DNA from: Ophiodon elongatus
Taxonomy: Eukaryota > Chordata > Actinopteri > Perciformes > Hexagrammidae
NCBI GenBank assembly: GCA_016806645.1
Contig: JACSYO010001937.1
Coordinates: 28,501 to 92,500, forward strand
Direction: 5' to 3'
Length of the DNA: 64,000 bases
Shown here: piece after piece, positions 46,313 through 58,639 of the stretch
Position numbering within the stretch: the stretch's first letter is position 1
How the letters are laid out: each line of letters opens with the position of its first letter
The notes under the pieces: model-generated
The model's input: only the letters and a program-made list of their open reading frames with translations
What the model was told of the DNA's origin: nothing
Databases searched by the model: none
Program-made: the position numbers and the translations under genes

Positions 46313-47488
46313 CCAGACACATACAGTTAAACCTTTACAGACGGTAGCACGTAAAAACAAAAACAAACAGAATAGCTCATTTTATCAGATTAACAATAAA
46401 GTACGGAGGAACTTCTTCATCCAAATAAACAGTCATTAACAATGAACATAAATCCTTAAATTATTCATTCACCCATTGAAATACATTTTACAACTCTACC
46501 ATGGAAGAGTTCTCCTGTTACACAGTTTTACCTTTTATTTATTTTATTTCTTCCTCCATAAATCATAGTTACACACACAAATTAAATTTTGGTTCCTGAA
46601 ATGTTTGTTTTCCTGTTTTAACATTTTTTTTTAACCAATCTTTAATAGTCTTGAACAGCTGACCGCGGCTCTGTCCACCACTGTGTTCGGTAGCATGGAC
46701 CTTCTTTCTGTTGCATGATGTGTTTGTTCATTGTGTTGAGTAAAATCTGTCTAACAATATTGTGTCTTCAACACATTTGTGAGCAAAGCATCGCTGACAG
46801 TTAAACTCTGTCCCGTTTTATTTTGAGCTGCTTGTAATTCTTTAATTTTCATTGCGCTGTCACAGAACATCAAGCTGTCACGGACATAAAGCTTCAACCT
46901 GTAAACATCTGGTGGCATAAATTCTAAAACTCTTCTTAAAGCATCCCATTTTGCTCAAAATGTTATGATGTTTAAGTTATTTGTTGAGACCCTGATCATT
47001 TATAATCCAAGGTTATCCCCAGTTGTGTCTCTTGTACTTTACTTTATGTTTCATTTCATTGTCTTTTAACAGAGACCTTGATCCTCAGTTCATAACATAT
47101 AATATAATAGATCTTGTAGTTTGTTACCCATGCTTCAATTAACTGTAACTCTTTAACATAACAATAAGTTTGTATTTAAACAAAGATAATTCTCTACGTT
47201 ACATTTCTTAAAGCTAAAGACTGAAAATGGCTAAGCTTGACTTTTTGCTATTTTCCACGTCTGAGGACAAATCATTTTTATGACAGAAACAATTCTAAGA
47301 AATTAAAAAATGATCTACACCTTGTGGTCTCTCTTGCTTTTTACATTTAACTTTATATATTCATAGATATTCAGACCGCTTCCAGGTTCACGGTTCTCTG
47401 CAGGTTTTATGTGATGATGCAACACGTGTGAAACTTCAGTTCAAGCTGCTGCTGATAAACACTCTGCTGCTGGGAAACACACACACAT

Positions 47489-47541
<53 letters not shown>

Positions 47542-50029
47542 GACACACACACTCACACATGGACACACACACTCAAACACACACAAAACCAAACTTGTGT
47601 GTGTTTACACACATGTTCACTTACTTACTTGAAATAGGATTAAAACCAAACTTCTGTCCTGTAAACGAGACGTTATCTACATTCAGCTACTTCTAAAAAC
47701 AAAAATAAAATAAATGCATGAACTCATAATCAGGACTCTGAGTTGTTACGTGTTGATCTCAGTGAGGTGAGGGTCGTGGGCCGATGATAGGGATGAAGTG
47801 GAGTTTCTCTCCAACTGGTTGACAGTCTCTCTCCGGTGCTCACCCCTCAGAGGAACTCTTCTCCTCGTGGAGGGACAAGTCCGACCAGCAGCCTCAGGAT
47901 CAGACCACGCTGGAGGTCTCCAGCTGCAGAAGATCCCCAGGGATCAAAATCAAAAAGATTTCCAAGAGGTTTAGTGAGGCTAAAGTGTGGCTGAAGGCAC
48001 TGTGGTATTTATATATATGTAGCTCTCATATACACGTATGTGAATCGTGAATCTGTAGCTTGGCCTTCCATTACTTGAATGACTTTAGTTTCATTTCATA
48101 CACTCACTCAAAGAAAGCCTTGGAGCCTTTCTGATTCATCTCTGTGACGTACACTGTGAGTTCTAACAAAGAAGCGATCATCTTTAATAAAAATATGTTT
48201 TTATACTTCAAAGACAGCAGTGATGCATGTTGCTAGTGTTGCTTTAGCTCATTGTAAAATGAGTAGGTTTGATCCTGAGACATGTATCAGGTGTTTATCT
48301 TCACTGAAGAACATTTATGTTCCAGCTTCTGCAGTACATGAAGTGGTTCAATATTTTAAATCAGCCTTAAATACACGAGTAATCACTGCTGAATTATTTC
48401 TCCAACTGCACAGCTCGGCTCTGACTTCTGAACTAAAGTCTGAATCCCGTCTACGACTAAGAAGTCAGTTACAAGTTGCCTCATGGTGAATCACAGGGGG
48501 CAATACCTGGACCTTTACTGTTTTAAATTGTAAATTTGCTTGTAGCAGATTTAATAATAATATTTACTGTCAAAATATTTAGCGGAAATTAATCACTCAT
48601 ATTGACATAACCAATGAACTGGTGTTAACAGGAGACGGGGAGTGATCACTCAGCTTCAGCCTTCAGACACAATTAGTTTAAGCAGCAACACAATTTAACA
48701 TTATATTCAATAATAAAACATGAAACGTAAACATTTAGATCTCAGGGTTCTACGGAGTTATCGTCATGGTGTACAGTGACTCATTATTTCATATACACAA
48801 ATCAATGATCAAGTTCTTTACACATTTATTGGAATTACTACATAAATAAACCTTTTCACAGAAAAAAATGAAAAAATGATAAAATGAACAAACTGAGAGG
48901 AAGGAATAAAGGATATGAAGAATAACGATGAAACGCATATGAATGAAAATAATACAATTTGACCAGGTAGACTCAGGGACTGATATCATAGATTAAAGTA
49001 TATCAATTACATTTGTTTAGAAGATTAATGCCCCATATTAGTTCTAATCTAAGGGAGATCCTACTTTAGGTTCAAAGTTTGTGGATTATCGTTTATTGAT
49101 TTGACTATTAGTCGAACATCTATTATCTCAGTTAACTTATCAACTAATCTTATTAATTAATTAACATCTAATTTATTTAGGTCTTGTAACATTAAACTCA
49201 TTTACATATGAGATGTATTATTTTCGCATGACACTTAATTCTGATTGAACTACACAACAAACATGTCTATGCTGTATGTAGATATATATGTGTAGATATA
49301 TACATCATAAATGGAAAAAATAAAAACTCAACATATCAGCACAATTCTTTAATGGAAAAGATTAAACGGTGAGAGTTGAGGGGGAAGGAGGTCTCCCTCT
49401 AAATTGTGAATAGTTTAGTTACAGTTTAGTGGAACATTTTGTTACACTTTAGTAGATTAAAAATACATTTCTGTTTTAGCTCTCTGGGGACGTATGATAT
49501 GCATATAGAAGTAAAACCTATGAGGCAGAAATTGAAACAGAAAATTAACCTAATCCCAGATGTTAATTATATCTCAATTTTAGTTGAAACATCAGTTTCT
49601 TTTAGTCTTTTGTTCACTAGTGGAAGTGTGTCGGTTCCTTTTCTGCCCCTCAGCGATGTAGCTGGATGTAATCAGTAAAAACTTTAAGGTTAAAAATGAT
49701 TTAACATCATCATCGTCATCACGTTCCAATGTTCTTCATCTCTCCGTGGTTATCCACAACATATAAATGAATAATCGGTCTGTACGCAGACGATGCGGTT
49801 ATTTAGTTCTCAGAGGAAACGGGAGATGTGGAAAACTCAAATTGAAAAAATATTTATTGTAATTTCATTATTTTTTTGATCTTTTCTTTGTTTTGGGGAC
49901 ATTAAATGTGTCTGTTGCAACAGTCAGTTGTTGGTTTTTGTTTAACATTTTCCTGTTTTATGTTAGACAGGTTGTCAAGAACTCTGAGGCAGATCTTTTA
50001 TTTCATTTACGTGAGTTATTATGATTTAA
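46313..50029. other. AT-rich intergenic DNA with repeat fragments
   Basis: No gene recognised. 47476-47588 is a (CA)n microsatellite with TGG interruptions. 48215-48490 carries an 89-codon open frame of unknown nature; part of it ('gtggttcaatattttaaatcagcc') recurs at about 53283. 49775-49830 reads as a short RT remnant (GLYADDAV). Confidence 0.45.
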
Positions 50030-50553
50030 TGTTGAAATAATTGGTGGAGTCTCCTGGTTAGTTGATTGAAAACTGCTAATGAACAGATTTTCTGTTTTAT
50101 ATCAAAGTAAAGTGAATTTCTTTGTGTTTTTGACTGTTGGACTAAACAAGAAATGTGACGACATGACCTTGGACTATACAGAAACCGACAGATGTTTTCA
50201 ATATTTTATGAAATAGAACAATCAATTAGCTGATGCAATACTAAAGAGATTAATCAACAGTGAGAATAGTCCTTACTAGGAGCCTTTCTTTATAATATCT
50301 AATAATAAAAATATAAAAATAAAGTCCTGTGAGTCTGAACTGAGTTTCTGGACTCTGGTAATCTGACATGTTAAACTAACATTAGAGTCGTTCTCGTGTC
50401 TCTAGCCTTCATGTTCCAGCCTCCTCTGGTGGAAAACTCTCTGTCAGCTCCACCTGTTTTGACTCCCACGTCTCTGATAAGATGTCCCCTCCTGTCCCCT
50501 CCTGTCCCCTCCTGGCCCATCCTGTCCCGTCCAATCACATCACTCCCTGGTTG

Positions 50554-50560
50554 TATAAAA
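50554..50560 (+). promoter_or_regulatory. TATA box, third chymotrypsinogen
   Basis: TATAAAA about 36 bases before the start codon, with CCAAT at about 50531. Confidence 0.75.
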
Positions 50561-50595
50561 GCTCCTCGCTCACAGAGACCCGGCATGATCTAGCC

Positions 50596-51326
50596 ATGGC
50601 CTTCCTGTGGATCCTCTCCTGCCTCGCCTTCGTCGGCGCCGCCTACGGTGAGACAAAACCTTTGACATGAGAGTAACAGCCAGGGGAGTGAAGCATGCTG
50701 GGTAAAGAAGAGAGGGTGCAGATGTTTGTCAAAAGTAAACTATGTTTTACTGATGTATTGGTTTATCTAACAACCAGTAGAGGGCCCTGTGGCTGCAGTC
50801 AGGAACAGTAAACACCACGTTTATATGTTTGATACATGTTTATTAATGATTTATGTTTAGCATTCTGTTAACTGGATGTGAAGTAAAGAAACCATTAAAT
50901 AACACTGGTCCATACAGTCTAGGGATCATTCTTAAATCGTTAAATGAACATCAAAATACAACTGTAGCATTTCTCGAAGTAACAATTCTTTTTTCCATTA
51001 AATTAAGTCATCATCTCTGAATGCACGTTTTCTCACTGTTGTTTTGTGTCATTAAGTAAAAACCTCAGAGGTCACTCACAAGCTTTTGTCCTGAGTTGTC
51101 TACGATGACTGGTTGTTGTAAGCGGATCTGAGGTTATGTTTGAAAGAAGCTCTTCCCAAATGCCAAGAATGAACTTTCACCTTCATGTTGTAGTAAATGA
51201 TGTCATGATGATGTCACCAGGTTGCGGCTCTCCCGCCATCGCTCCCGTCATCACTGGTTACTCTCGTATCGTGAACGGCGAGGAGGCGGTGCCTCACTCC
51301 TGGCCCTGGCAGGTGTCCCTGCAGGT

Positions 51327-51411
<85 letters not shown>

Positions 51412-52483
51412 TACACACGCACATTCGCACACACACACACACAGGTTGTGTTCATAAACAGGAGGTCTCACTCTTCTTGTTATTTCAGGACTACACCGGC
51501 TTCCATTTCTGCGGCGGCTCCCTCATCAATGAGAACTGGGTGGTGACAGCCGCTCATTGCAACGTCAGGTAAGTTCGTCTCTCAGGGGAATTATCAGCAC
51601 TTATAATTTTTTTTTACAAAATGGCCGCCTCATGGAGCTGTCCTTTTCCCTGCAGGACTTCCCACCGCGTGATCCTCGGAGAACACGACCGCTCCTCCAA
51701 CGCTGAGGACGTCCAGGTCATGAAAGTCGGCAAGGTGGGTGACAAACACCATCAGCTTCCGGTCTTGTCACCACGTCTACCCGTGTGTTCGCCGGTCATA
51801 ACGATGTCATTTCCTGTCAGGTGTTCAAGCACCCCCGCTACAACGGCTACACCATCAACAACGACATCCTGCTCGTCAGGCTGGCAAGCCCCGCCCAGAT
51901 GAACATGCGTGTTTCCCCCGTTTGTGTGGCCGAGACCGGAGACGACTTCCCCGGAGGCATGAAGTGTGTGACCAGCGGCTGGGGCCTGACCCGCCACAAC
52001 GGTGAGCCCTCCTGCATCGGCAGGCCAATCGGTAGAGAGTAGGGGCGGGGCTTAGAGAGAGAAGAGGCAGTGATGTTAAATGTTTGTGTTGCAGCTCCTG
52101 ACACCCCCGCCCTGCTGCAGCAGGCTGCCCTCCCCCTGCTGACCAACGAGCAGTGCCGTCGTTTCTGGGGCAACAAGATCAGCAACCTGATGATCTGCGC
52201 CGGAGCCTCCGGAGCCTCCTCCTGCATGGTGGGTGGTGCATACGTACAACAGATGTCACAGGGTTGGTCCTGAGGTTGTGTTGTTTACATTGTGACGTTT
52301 GTTTGTTTGTTGTCTTTTCAGGGCGACTCTGGCGGTCCTCTGGTCTGCCAGAAGGCCGGAGCCTGGACTCTGGTCGGTATTGTGTCCTGGGGCAGTGGAA
52401 CCTGCACCCCCACAATACCCGGCGTGTACGCCCGCGTCACCGAGCTCCGCGCCTGGATGGATCAGACCATCGCCGCCAACTGA
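50596..52483 (+). CDS. Chymotrypsinogen, A-like subtype, first direct copy
   Basis: Exons 50596-50647, 51221-51324, 51489-51568, 51656-51734, 51821-52001, 52095-52228, 52322-52483; GT-AG introns at the same places as the palindromic genes; 263 residues. Signal MAFLWILSCLAFVGAAYG, propeptide CGSPAIAPVITGYSR, activation at IVNG. His in TAAHC, Asp in NNDILL, Ser in GDSGGP; ten cysteines. Pocket: Ser189 (GASSCM) and Gly226 (IPGVYARV), as in chymotrypsin A, unlike the Thr189/Ala226 of the palindromic pair. The protein differs from that pair in many positions, so the pairs split well before the present copies formed. A (CA)n tract starts four bases inside intron 2. Confidence 0.96.
51329..51443. 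repeat. (CA)n beginning at the intron 2 donor, third chymotrypsinogen
   Basis: The donor GTAAA runs straight into CA repeats, with CAAA, CATA and CGCA interruptions at the right end. It is about 12 bases shorter than in the copy at 60908. Confidence 0.95.
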
Positions 52484-52512
52484 GCATCACAGATAGTTTG
52501 AACCTGATCATC

Positions 52513-52518
52513 AATAAA
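52513..52518 (+). terminator. Polyadenylation signal AATAAA, third chymotrypsinogen
   Basis: AATAAA 30 bases after the stop codon. Confidence 0.8.
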
Positions 52519-53389
52519 AACAGAAACTCTGAAACAGATCCGTTGTTGTCATTTGTTCACGTTAGTTCAGACGAACGTAAAGAAAGACGTTGACATCTTG
52601 TGAAATCTCTTCCTTCTCTCTGAAAGTGGACCTTCAGATGGATATCAGCCTGAACACTGAGTTTAGTAAAGAGATGGAGGTAGAATGTGTTCACCGACTG
52701 AAGCTGGCTCAATGTGTTGATCATGTTATTTTTATTTTGTTGAATATTCTCAAAACCTGTTTGATATTTTCTGCCATAAAGTCAAATTTCCTGTATATTG
52801 ACAACGGTATATTGAGCGAATCAATATGTCTCCATAAATTCTGGTTACCTGTTGTAGCATGGGAGAATCTAAGTAATAACACACAAAATACACACAAAAT
52901 ACACATGAGTGATAAAGCTGCAAATTCCTGGCCAGAGCTGGATAGCTCCTGGTCTGGTAACTGGGAGAGAGCCGGCCACTGCATATGGATTGACTTTGCC
53001 CAACGCTACTTTAGTAGAATAAACCTGCAGATCCGGATTCCTTTCGTCCATGAGCAGCCATACTACAGCAACTACACTAGCTTAGCATAAATACTGGCGG
53101 CAGGGGGAAACAGCTAGCCTTGCTCAAAGTTCAAAGTACACCTATCAACACATCTGAAGGTCATTCACTAACTTCCATATTTTCTTGATAATTAATTAGC
53201 ATGTTGACCTGTTGTCTTTCAAGGATTACTGACACAAAACACATACATGAATACATATTACACCCTCTGTAGTGCATAAAGTGGTTAAATATTTTAAATC
53301 AGCCCTAAATAGTGCTGTATTATTTTACACTTAAAAAGTATTTTGAAACCTAAAAATTGGGAAACAACAAAAGCTTGCCTTTAACTCTC
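52519..53389. other. 3' flank of the third chymotrypsinogen
   Basis: Non-coding. Pieces match the flank of the fourth gene: 'cagatggatatcagcctga' (52636; 62166 there), 'gcataaatactggcggcagg' (53087; 62212) and 'ggattactgacacaaaacac' (53223; 62332). About 450 bases at 52665-53070 are extra here. Confidence 0.6.
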
Positions 53390-56300
53390 TGGGGTCTACG
53401 GACGCGCTGTCGCGTCTACGCGGTGTTTACTCAATGTTTATTTTATTATCTCCGCGATAACACGGTACAGAAATATGGTTGAGATGTTGTCGGAATCTGT
53501 ATACTCCCCACTTCCGTGTCCTAGTTCTCACAAGATCGTACGTGACTCACACAGTGAGCTGGGAGCATCTCACCGTCATTTGTGGATTCAAATTTGGTCA
53601 ATGATGAGATGTATAGCCGCATGTCATCATTCAACCGCTGGTTGTCGAGGTGGTGTCCAACAAACAATGTGGGCTTCGTTGATAATTGGGAGACTTTCTG
53701 GGGAAAACCTGGTCTGATTAGGAGAGATGGCATTCATCCCACGTTGGATGGAGCGGATCTCATTTCTGCAAATCTGACCAACTTTGTTTGGGGACCTAAT
53801 CCATGACAACCCGGAGTTCAGACCAGGAAGCAGAAACAGAGTTGTAGTCTTACACCCTTCTCTGCACTTCCATTAGAGCAGTTACCTACTCAAAACTATA
53901 TAGAGACTGTGTCTGCCCCACGGCCACTTAAATTAATTAAATCTAAAGCAACCAGAAGAGGAGTTGTACAAAATAATCTCATAAAAGTTAACACCACCAA
54001 CGCAACAGTGCAGCAAAATAGGAGAATTAAATGTGGACTCTTAAATATCAGATCTTTGTCATCTAAAGCTGTTTTAGTAAATGATTTAATATCTGACAAT
54101 CACATTGATCTATTCTGTCTTACTGAAACCTGGCTGTGTCATGAAGAATATGTCAGCCTAAATGAATCAACTCCTCCAAGTCACATTAATACTCACATTC
54201 CTCGAGGCACCGGCCGAGGAGGTGGAGTAGCAGCTATCTTTGACTCGGGCCTATTAATGAACCCTAAACCAAAATTGAACTACAACTCATTTGAAAGCCT
54301 TGTTCTTAGTCTTTCACATCCAACCTGGAAAACAATACAGCCAATTCTATTTGTTATAGTGTACCGGGCCCCAGGTCCGTATTCTGAATTTCTATCTGAT
54401 TTTTCAGAGTTTTTATCAAGTTTAGTTCTTAAAACAGATAACGTTATTATTGTAGGTGACTTTAATATTCATGTGGATGTTGATAATGATAGCCTTAGTA
54501 CTGCGTTTATCTCATTATTAGATTCAATCGGGTTTTGTCAGAGTGTACAGAAACCCACTCACTGTTTTAACCACACCCTCGACCTTGTTCTTGCATATGG
54601 CATTAAAATAGAACACTTAATAGTTTTTCCACAGAACCCTCTTTTATCAGACCATTACCTAATAACTTTCGAGTTTATACTACCAGACTGTACACCGTTA
54701 GGCAAAAGTTTCTACACCAGATGTCTATCTGACAGTGCTGTAGCTAAATTTAAAGAAGCGATTCCATCTGTATTTAATTCAATATCATGTCTCAATATAA
54801 CAGAGGACTCCTGTACTAACTTTGGTCCGTCCCAGATTGATCATCTAGTCGATAGTGCTACAGGCTCACTGAGACTGACACTAGACTCTATAGCTCTTCT
54901 AAAAAAGAAGATAATAAAGCAGAGGAGGTTCGCTCCATGGTATAACCCTGAAACCCGCAAAATAAAACAAACATTGCGAAAGCTTGAAAGGATATGGCAT
55001 TCCACCAATTTAGAAGAATCTCGGTTAGTTTGGCGAGATAGTCTTAAAACATATAAGAAGGCCCTCCGTAATGCCAGAGCAGCCTATTACTCATCAATAA
55101 TAGAGAAAAATAAGAACAACCCCAGGTTTCTCTTCAGCACTGTAGCCAGGCTGACAGAGAGTCACAGCTCTGTTGAGCCGTGTATTCATATAGACCTCAG
55201 TAGTAATGACTTCATGAGCTTCTTCAATGATAAGATTCTAACTATTAGAGACAAGATTAATGGTCTCTTGCCCTCAACCAGTGCCGATCTATCCTTGGAG
55301 GCAGCTATAAGCCCTGATATATGTATGGACGGCTTCTCTCTCATCGACTTTAAAAAATTGTCTTCAACAATTTCCTCTTCTAAATCTTCTACCTGTCTCT
55401 TGGACCCCGTCACGACGAGGCTGCTTAAAGAAGTTTTACCTTTGATTGGCACCTGTCTGCTGGATATTGTCAATCTGTCTTTACAAACAGGCCATGTACC
55501 ACAGTCTTTTAAAGTAGCTGTGATTAAGCCTCTTCTCAAGAAGCCCACTCTTGATCCAGAGGTGTTGGCTAACTATAGACCGATCTCTAACCTTCCCTTC
55601 CTCTCTAAGATCCTTGAGAAAGTAGTTGCAAATCAGTTATGTGACTTTCTACAGAACAATAGTTTATTTGAGGATTTTCAGTCAGGATTTAGAAAACACC
55701 ACAGCACAGAGACAGCACTGGTGAAAATTACTAATGACCTTCTAATTACATCAGATAAAGGACTTGTCTCTGTTCTTGTCTTGTTGGACCTTAGTGCTGC
55801 ATTCGACACCATTGACCATCACATCCTATTACAGAGATTAGAACATTTGATTTGCATTAAAGGCACCGCACTAGGCTGGTTTGAGTCCTATTTATCGGAT
55901 CGATCTCAATTTGTATATGTAAACGATGAATCCTCGATGACCACCAACGTCAGTCACGGAGTTCCACAAGGTTCTGTGCTTGGACCAATCTTATTCACCT
56001 TATATATGCTTCCTCTGGGCAATATTATCAGAAGACACTCCATAGACTTTCATTGTTATGCTGATGATACTCAATTATATCTATCAATCAAGCCAGACGA
56101 AACCAACCAGCTTGCTAAACTTCAAGCATGTCTCAAAGATATAAAAACATGGATGACCTGCAACTTCCTGATGTTAAACTCAGACAAAACTGAAGTTATT
56201 TTATTAGGCCCAGAACACCTCCGGAATCAACTATCTAATGATATAGTTTCTCTAGATGGCATTGCCCTGGCATCCAGCACCACCATAAAGAATCTCTGAG

Positions 56301-57480
56301 TTATCTTTGATCAGGACTTGTCCTTTAACTCTCACGTAAAACACATCTCAAGGACGCCTTTTTTCACCTACGTAACATTTCAAAAATTAGACACATCCTG
56401 TCTCAAAGCGATGCAGAAAAATTAGTTCACGCATTTGTTACTTCTAGACTGGACTACTGTAACTCCTTATTATCAGGCTGCTCTAATAAGTCTCTTAAAT
56501 CTCTCCAGTTGATCCAGAATGCTTCAGCTCGTGTACTAACAAAAACTAAGAGAAGAGATCATATTACTCCTGTATTAGCTTCTCTTCACTGGCTCCCTGT
56601 AAAATCCAGAGTCGAATTTAAAATCCTTCTCCTCACCTACAAAGCCTTAATTGGTGAGGCACCATCATATCTTAAGGATCTCATAGTACCATATTTCCCC
56701 ACTAGAGAGCTGCGCTCACTAAATGCGGGGCTGCTTGTGGTTCCTAGAGTCTTAAAAAGTAGGATGGGAGCCAGAGCCTTCAGTTATCAAGCTCCTCTTC
56801 TATGGAACCAGCTTCCACTTTCAGTCCGAGGGGCAGACACAGTGACCACATTTAAGAGTAGACTTAAGACTTTCCTCTTTGATAGCGCTAATAGTTAGGG
56901 CTGGCTCAGGTTTGCCCTGGTTCATTCTTTCCAGCCCCTTGATATGCTGCTATAGGCCTAGACTGCTGGGGGACAACTTAGGATACACTGAGCTCCTCTA
57001 TCCTTTTCTCTCTCTCCTTCTGTATGAATTCATGTTCTATAAATGTACATTACTAACTCTACTTCTTTCCTCGGAGTCTTTGTGCTTTCTCGCCTCGCAG
57101 GTTTCCACGAATCGTGGTTGCATCTAGACCCTGGTCCTGCCTCCTGGTTCCTTCCGTGGAACTGCTGACGCACATTCTTTTCTATTTTATGTGAATTCAA
57201 CGTGTTGTAACTCTGTTATGCTGTTCATTCTGTACACATGACATCTATTTTCGTACTCTGTCCATCCTGGGAGAGGATCCTCCTCTGCTGCTCTCCTGAA
57301 GGTTTCTTCCATTTTTCTCCCTGTTGATAGGGTTTTTGGGGGAGTTTTTCCTGAGTCGATGAGAGGTTCTGGGACAGAGGATGTCAGTGTGTACAGATTG
57401 TAAAGCCCTCTGAGGCAAATTTGTAATTTGTGATTTTGGGCTATACAAAAATAAATTGAATTGAATTGAATTGAATTGAA
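53390..57480 (+). mobile_element. Nearly complete L2-type LINE
   Basis: 53582-53806 encodes the end of an ORF1-like SGNH/esterase-type domain (LIRRDGIHPTLDGADLI). ORF2 follows (53909-56898, with two lesions). The 3' end has 'gtaaagccctctgaggcaaa' and 'ctatacaaaaataaa' followed by TTGAA repeats ending at about 57480. The 5' end, near 53390, is truncated within ORF1 or its leader. It lies between the two direct chymotrypsinogen copies. Confidence 0.88.
53909..56299 (+). CDS. L2 LINE ORF2: endonuclease-reverse transcriptase (C-terminus cut by a stop)
   Basis: 796 codons. Endonuclease: CLTETWL (about residue 70), GRGGGVAAIF, IVYRAPGPY, VGDFNIHVD, LSDHYLI. Linker with RFAPWYNPETR. Reverse transcriptase: NYRPISNLPFLSK, STETALV, LLDLSAAFDTIDH, HGVPQGSVLGPILF, FHCYADDTQLYL (catalytic box intact), LNSDKTEVI. 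A TGA at 56297 replaces the Gly of the usual NLGVIFD, and one base is missing near 56355. The remaining C-terminal text (LDYCNSLLSGCSNK, LHWLPVKSRVEFK) continues to 56898. This is a young copy: two lesions in about 3 kb. Confidence 0.88.
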   Translation: MSAPRPLKLIKSKATRRGVVQNNLIKVNTTNATVQQNRRIKCGLLNIRSLSSKAVLVNDLISDNHIDLFCLTETWLCHEEYVSLNESTPPSHINTHIPRGTGRGGGVAAIFDSGLLMNPKPKLNYNSFESLVLSLSHPTWKTIQPILFVIVYRAPGPYSEFLSDFSEFLSSLVLKTDNVIIVGDFNIHVDVDNDSLSTAFISLLDSIGFCQSVQKPTHCFNHTLDLVLAYGIKIEHLIVFPQNPLLSDHYLITFEFILPDCTPLGKSFYTRCLSDSAVAKFKEAIPSVFNSISCLNITEDSCTNFGPSQIDHLVDSATGSLRLTLDSIALLKKKIIKQRRFAPWYNPETRKIKQTLRKLERIWHSTNLEESRLVWRDSLKTYKKALRNARAAYYSSIIEKNKNNPRFLFSTVARLTESHSSVEPCIHIDLSSNDFMSFFNDKILTIRDKINGLLPSTSADLSLEAAISPDICMDGFSLIDFKKLSSTISSSKSSTCLLDPVTTRLLKEVLPLIGTCLLDIVNLSLQTGHVPQSFKVAVIKPLLKKPTLDPEVLANYRPISNLPFLSKILEKVVANQLCDFLQNNSLFEDFQSGFRKHHSTETALVKITNDLLITSDKGLVSVLVLLDLSAAFDTIDHHILLQRLEHLICIKGTALGWFESYLSDRSQFVYVNDESSMTTNVSHGVPQGSVLGPILFTLYMLPLGNIIRRHSIDFHCYADDTQLYLSIKPDETNQLAKLQACLKDIKTWMTCNFLMLNSDKTEVILLGPEHLRNQLSNDIVSLDGIALASSTTIKNL

Positions 57481-57489
57481 TGTGTCCGT

Positions 57490-58085
57490 CAAAACTTTTG
57501 TATGAAACTAACCAATGGACACTCAGTAAATCCTTAAGGACCTACCCACCACCTTACGCTACAGAAACACTGCAGTTTACATTCAGTTGGGATTAAGGGG
57601 TCAGCGAGAAGGGAGAAAGTACGAAGAGAAAGTTTACAGTAAGCGACGTACTTTCAGCGATATAGTAAATATTTTGTTTGAAAACAAAAACTGTTGTAAT
57701 GTTCATTTTTCATTTGCACACATCCCATGAAGCTTTATCTGTAGTATGAAGTAATTACTCAGTCCCATTTGATCTCAGTCCCTCTAACAGCTGGTGGAAG
57801 TGGAGTGACAGACATCACTTCTACTCAAAAAACGATATTACAAAATTGGGTTTTAGACATTTATTATACATTTATCTACTATTTTATCCATATATTCCAC
57901 CACTTTTGTGAACCTAAGACTTTGCTAAACCGATTTCAAGCACCAAAACAGTTTTTCCACATGAGTAAAGGTATGTTTTCACAAGAGAATTAAAGATTTA
58001 ACAAATCAGACTTCAATTTTTCAGCTTTATGGCCAAATTATCTCTTTACACAGTGCCTTAGGACAATTGTTGCCTCATTATATAT
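57490..58085 (+). repeat. Dispersed repeat, copy 1 of an inverted pair
   Basis: About 590 bp whose reverse complement recurs, with roughly one difference per 10-15 bases and a few indels, at 63115-63690. Marker phrases: 'ccaatggacactcagtaaat', 'cgatatagtaaatatt', 'catcccatgaagctt', 'ttggccataaagctgaaaaa' (inverse). No protein seen; probably a non-autonomous transposon. Confidence 0.75.
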
Positions 58086-58209
58086 ATAGCTGAGATTGTG
58101 CTGCAACGTATCATATACAACACATGGGTATGTTTCATTTGCAAGTGCTTTTAAAGGTGAATTTAAGAAAATATGTAAAAATCTGGGAAAATGCCCTGTA
58201 ACAATGAAA

Positions 58210-58450
58210 TGGTTTGAATTCCGTTTTCAAAAAGAAGTCAATTGGTTCAACATGGTGTGTCCAGCCTCGTCCTCTGCAGTCATGGTGCCCCACAGGGAGG
58301 AGTACTTTAACTTTAATATTCAACATAGAAATGAATAACCTTTCATCAAATCTGACAAAATGCATTATCCGCCTGTATGCAGATGATACAGTTCTTTACT
58401 ACTCAGAGAAAACTAATTGGAGATGGCGAAAGCCCAAAGTGCTTTAGATA
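58210..58450 (+). mobile_element. RT fragment of a LINE
   Basis: Reads in frame pieces as a GVPQGxVL-like stretch (58290), FNIEMNNLSSNL, then IRLYADDTVLYYSE (58365-58410) with an intact-looking YADD. Surrounded by frame breaks. 58540-58600 resembles 49945-50010, so it may belong to the duplicated chymotrypsinogen flank. Confidence 0.65.
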
Positions 58451-58639
58451 TATTGTATTTGTATTCTTTTGTGTAAAAGCAACGACTAGCTTTTTTTCAG
58501 AACATGACGTTTTTTTTGTTGAGTTTTACATTTCTTTGTTTTTTGTTGGACGGATTGTAAAGAACTCCGAAGCAGATCTGTGATTTTATTTACATATTGT
58601 ATGTCTTGTAATGGATAATTTGAATGGTATGAAACCAAC

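Noticed and set aside
47735..48000. Possible exon with 'ccagcagcctcaggatcaga' text
   Set aside because: No convincing frame bounded by splice sites and no family recognised.
48215..48490. 89-codon open frame as a possible gene
   Set aside because: No similarity recognised, no splice context, and part recurs in the flank at 53283, so probably repeat-derived.
50774..50785. CCAGTAGAGGGC in intron 1 of the third and fourth (60353-60364) chymotrypsinogens as CTCF sites
   Set aside because: Fits the loose consensus, but a single 12-base match without wider motif context is expected by chance; noted only.
51336..51570. HTHTHT-containing plus-strand frames in the chymotrypsinogen gene
   Set aside because: Read-through of exon 2 into the CA repeat; the splice sites on both sides are clear.
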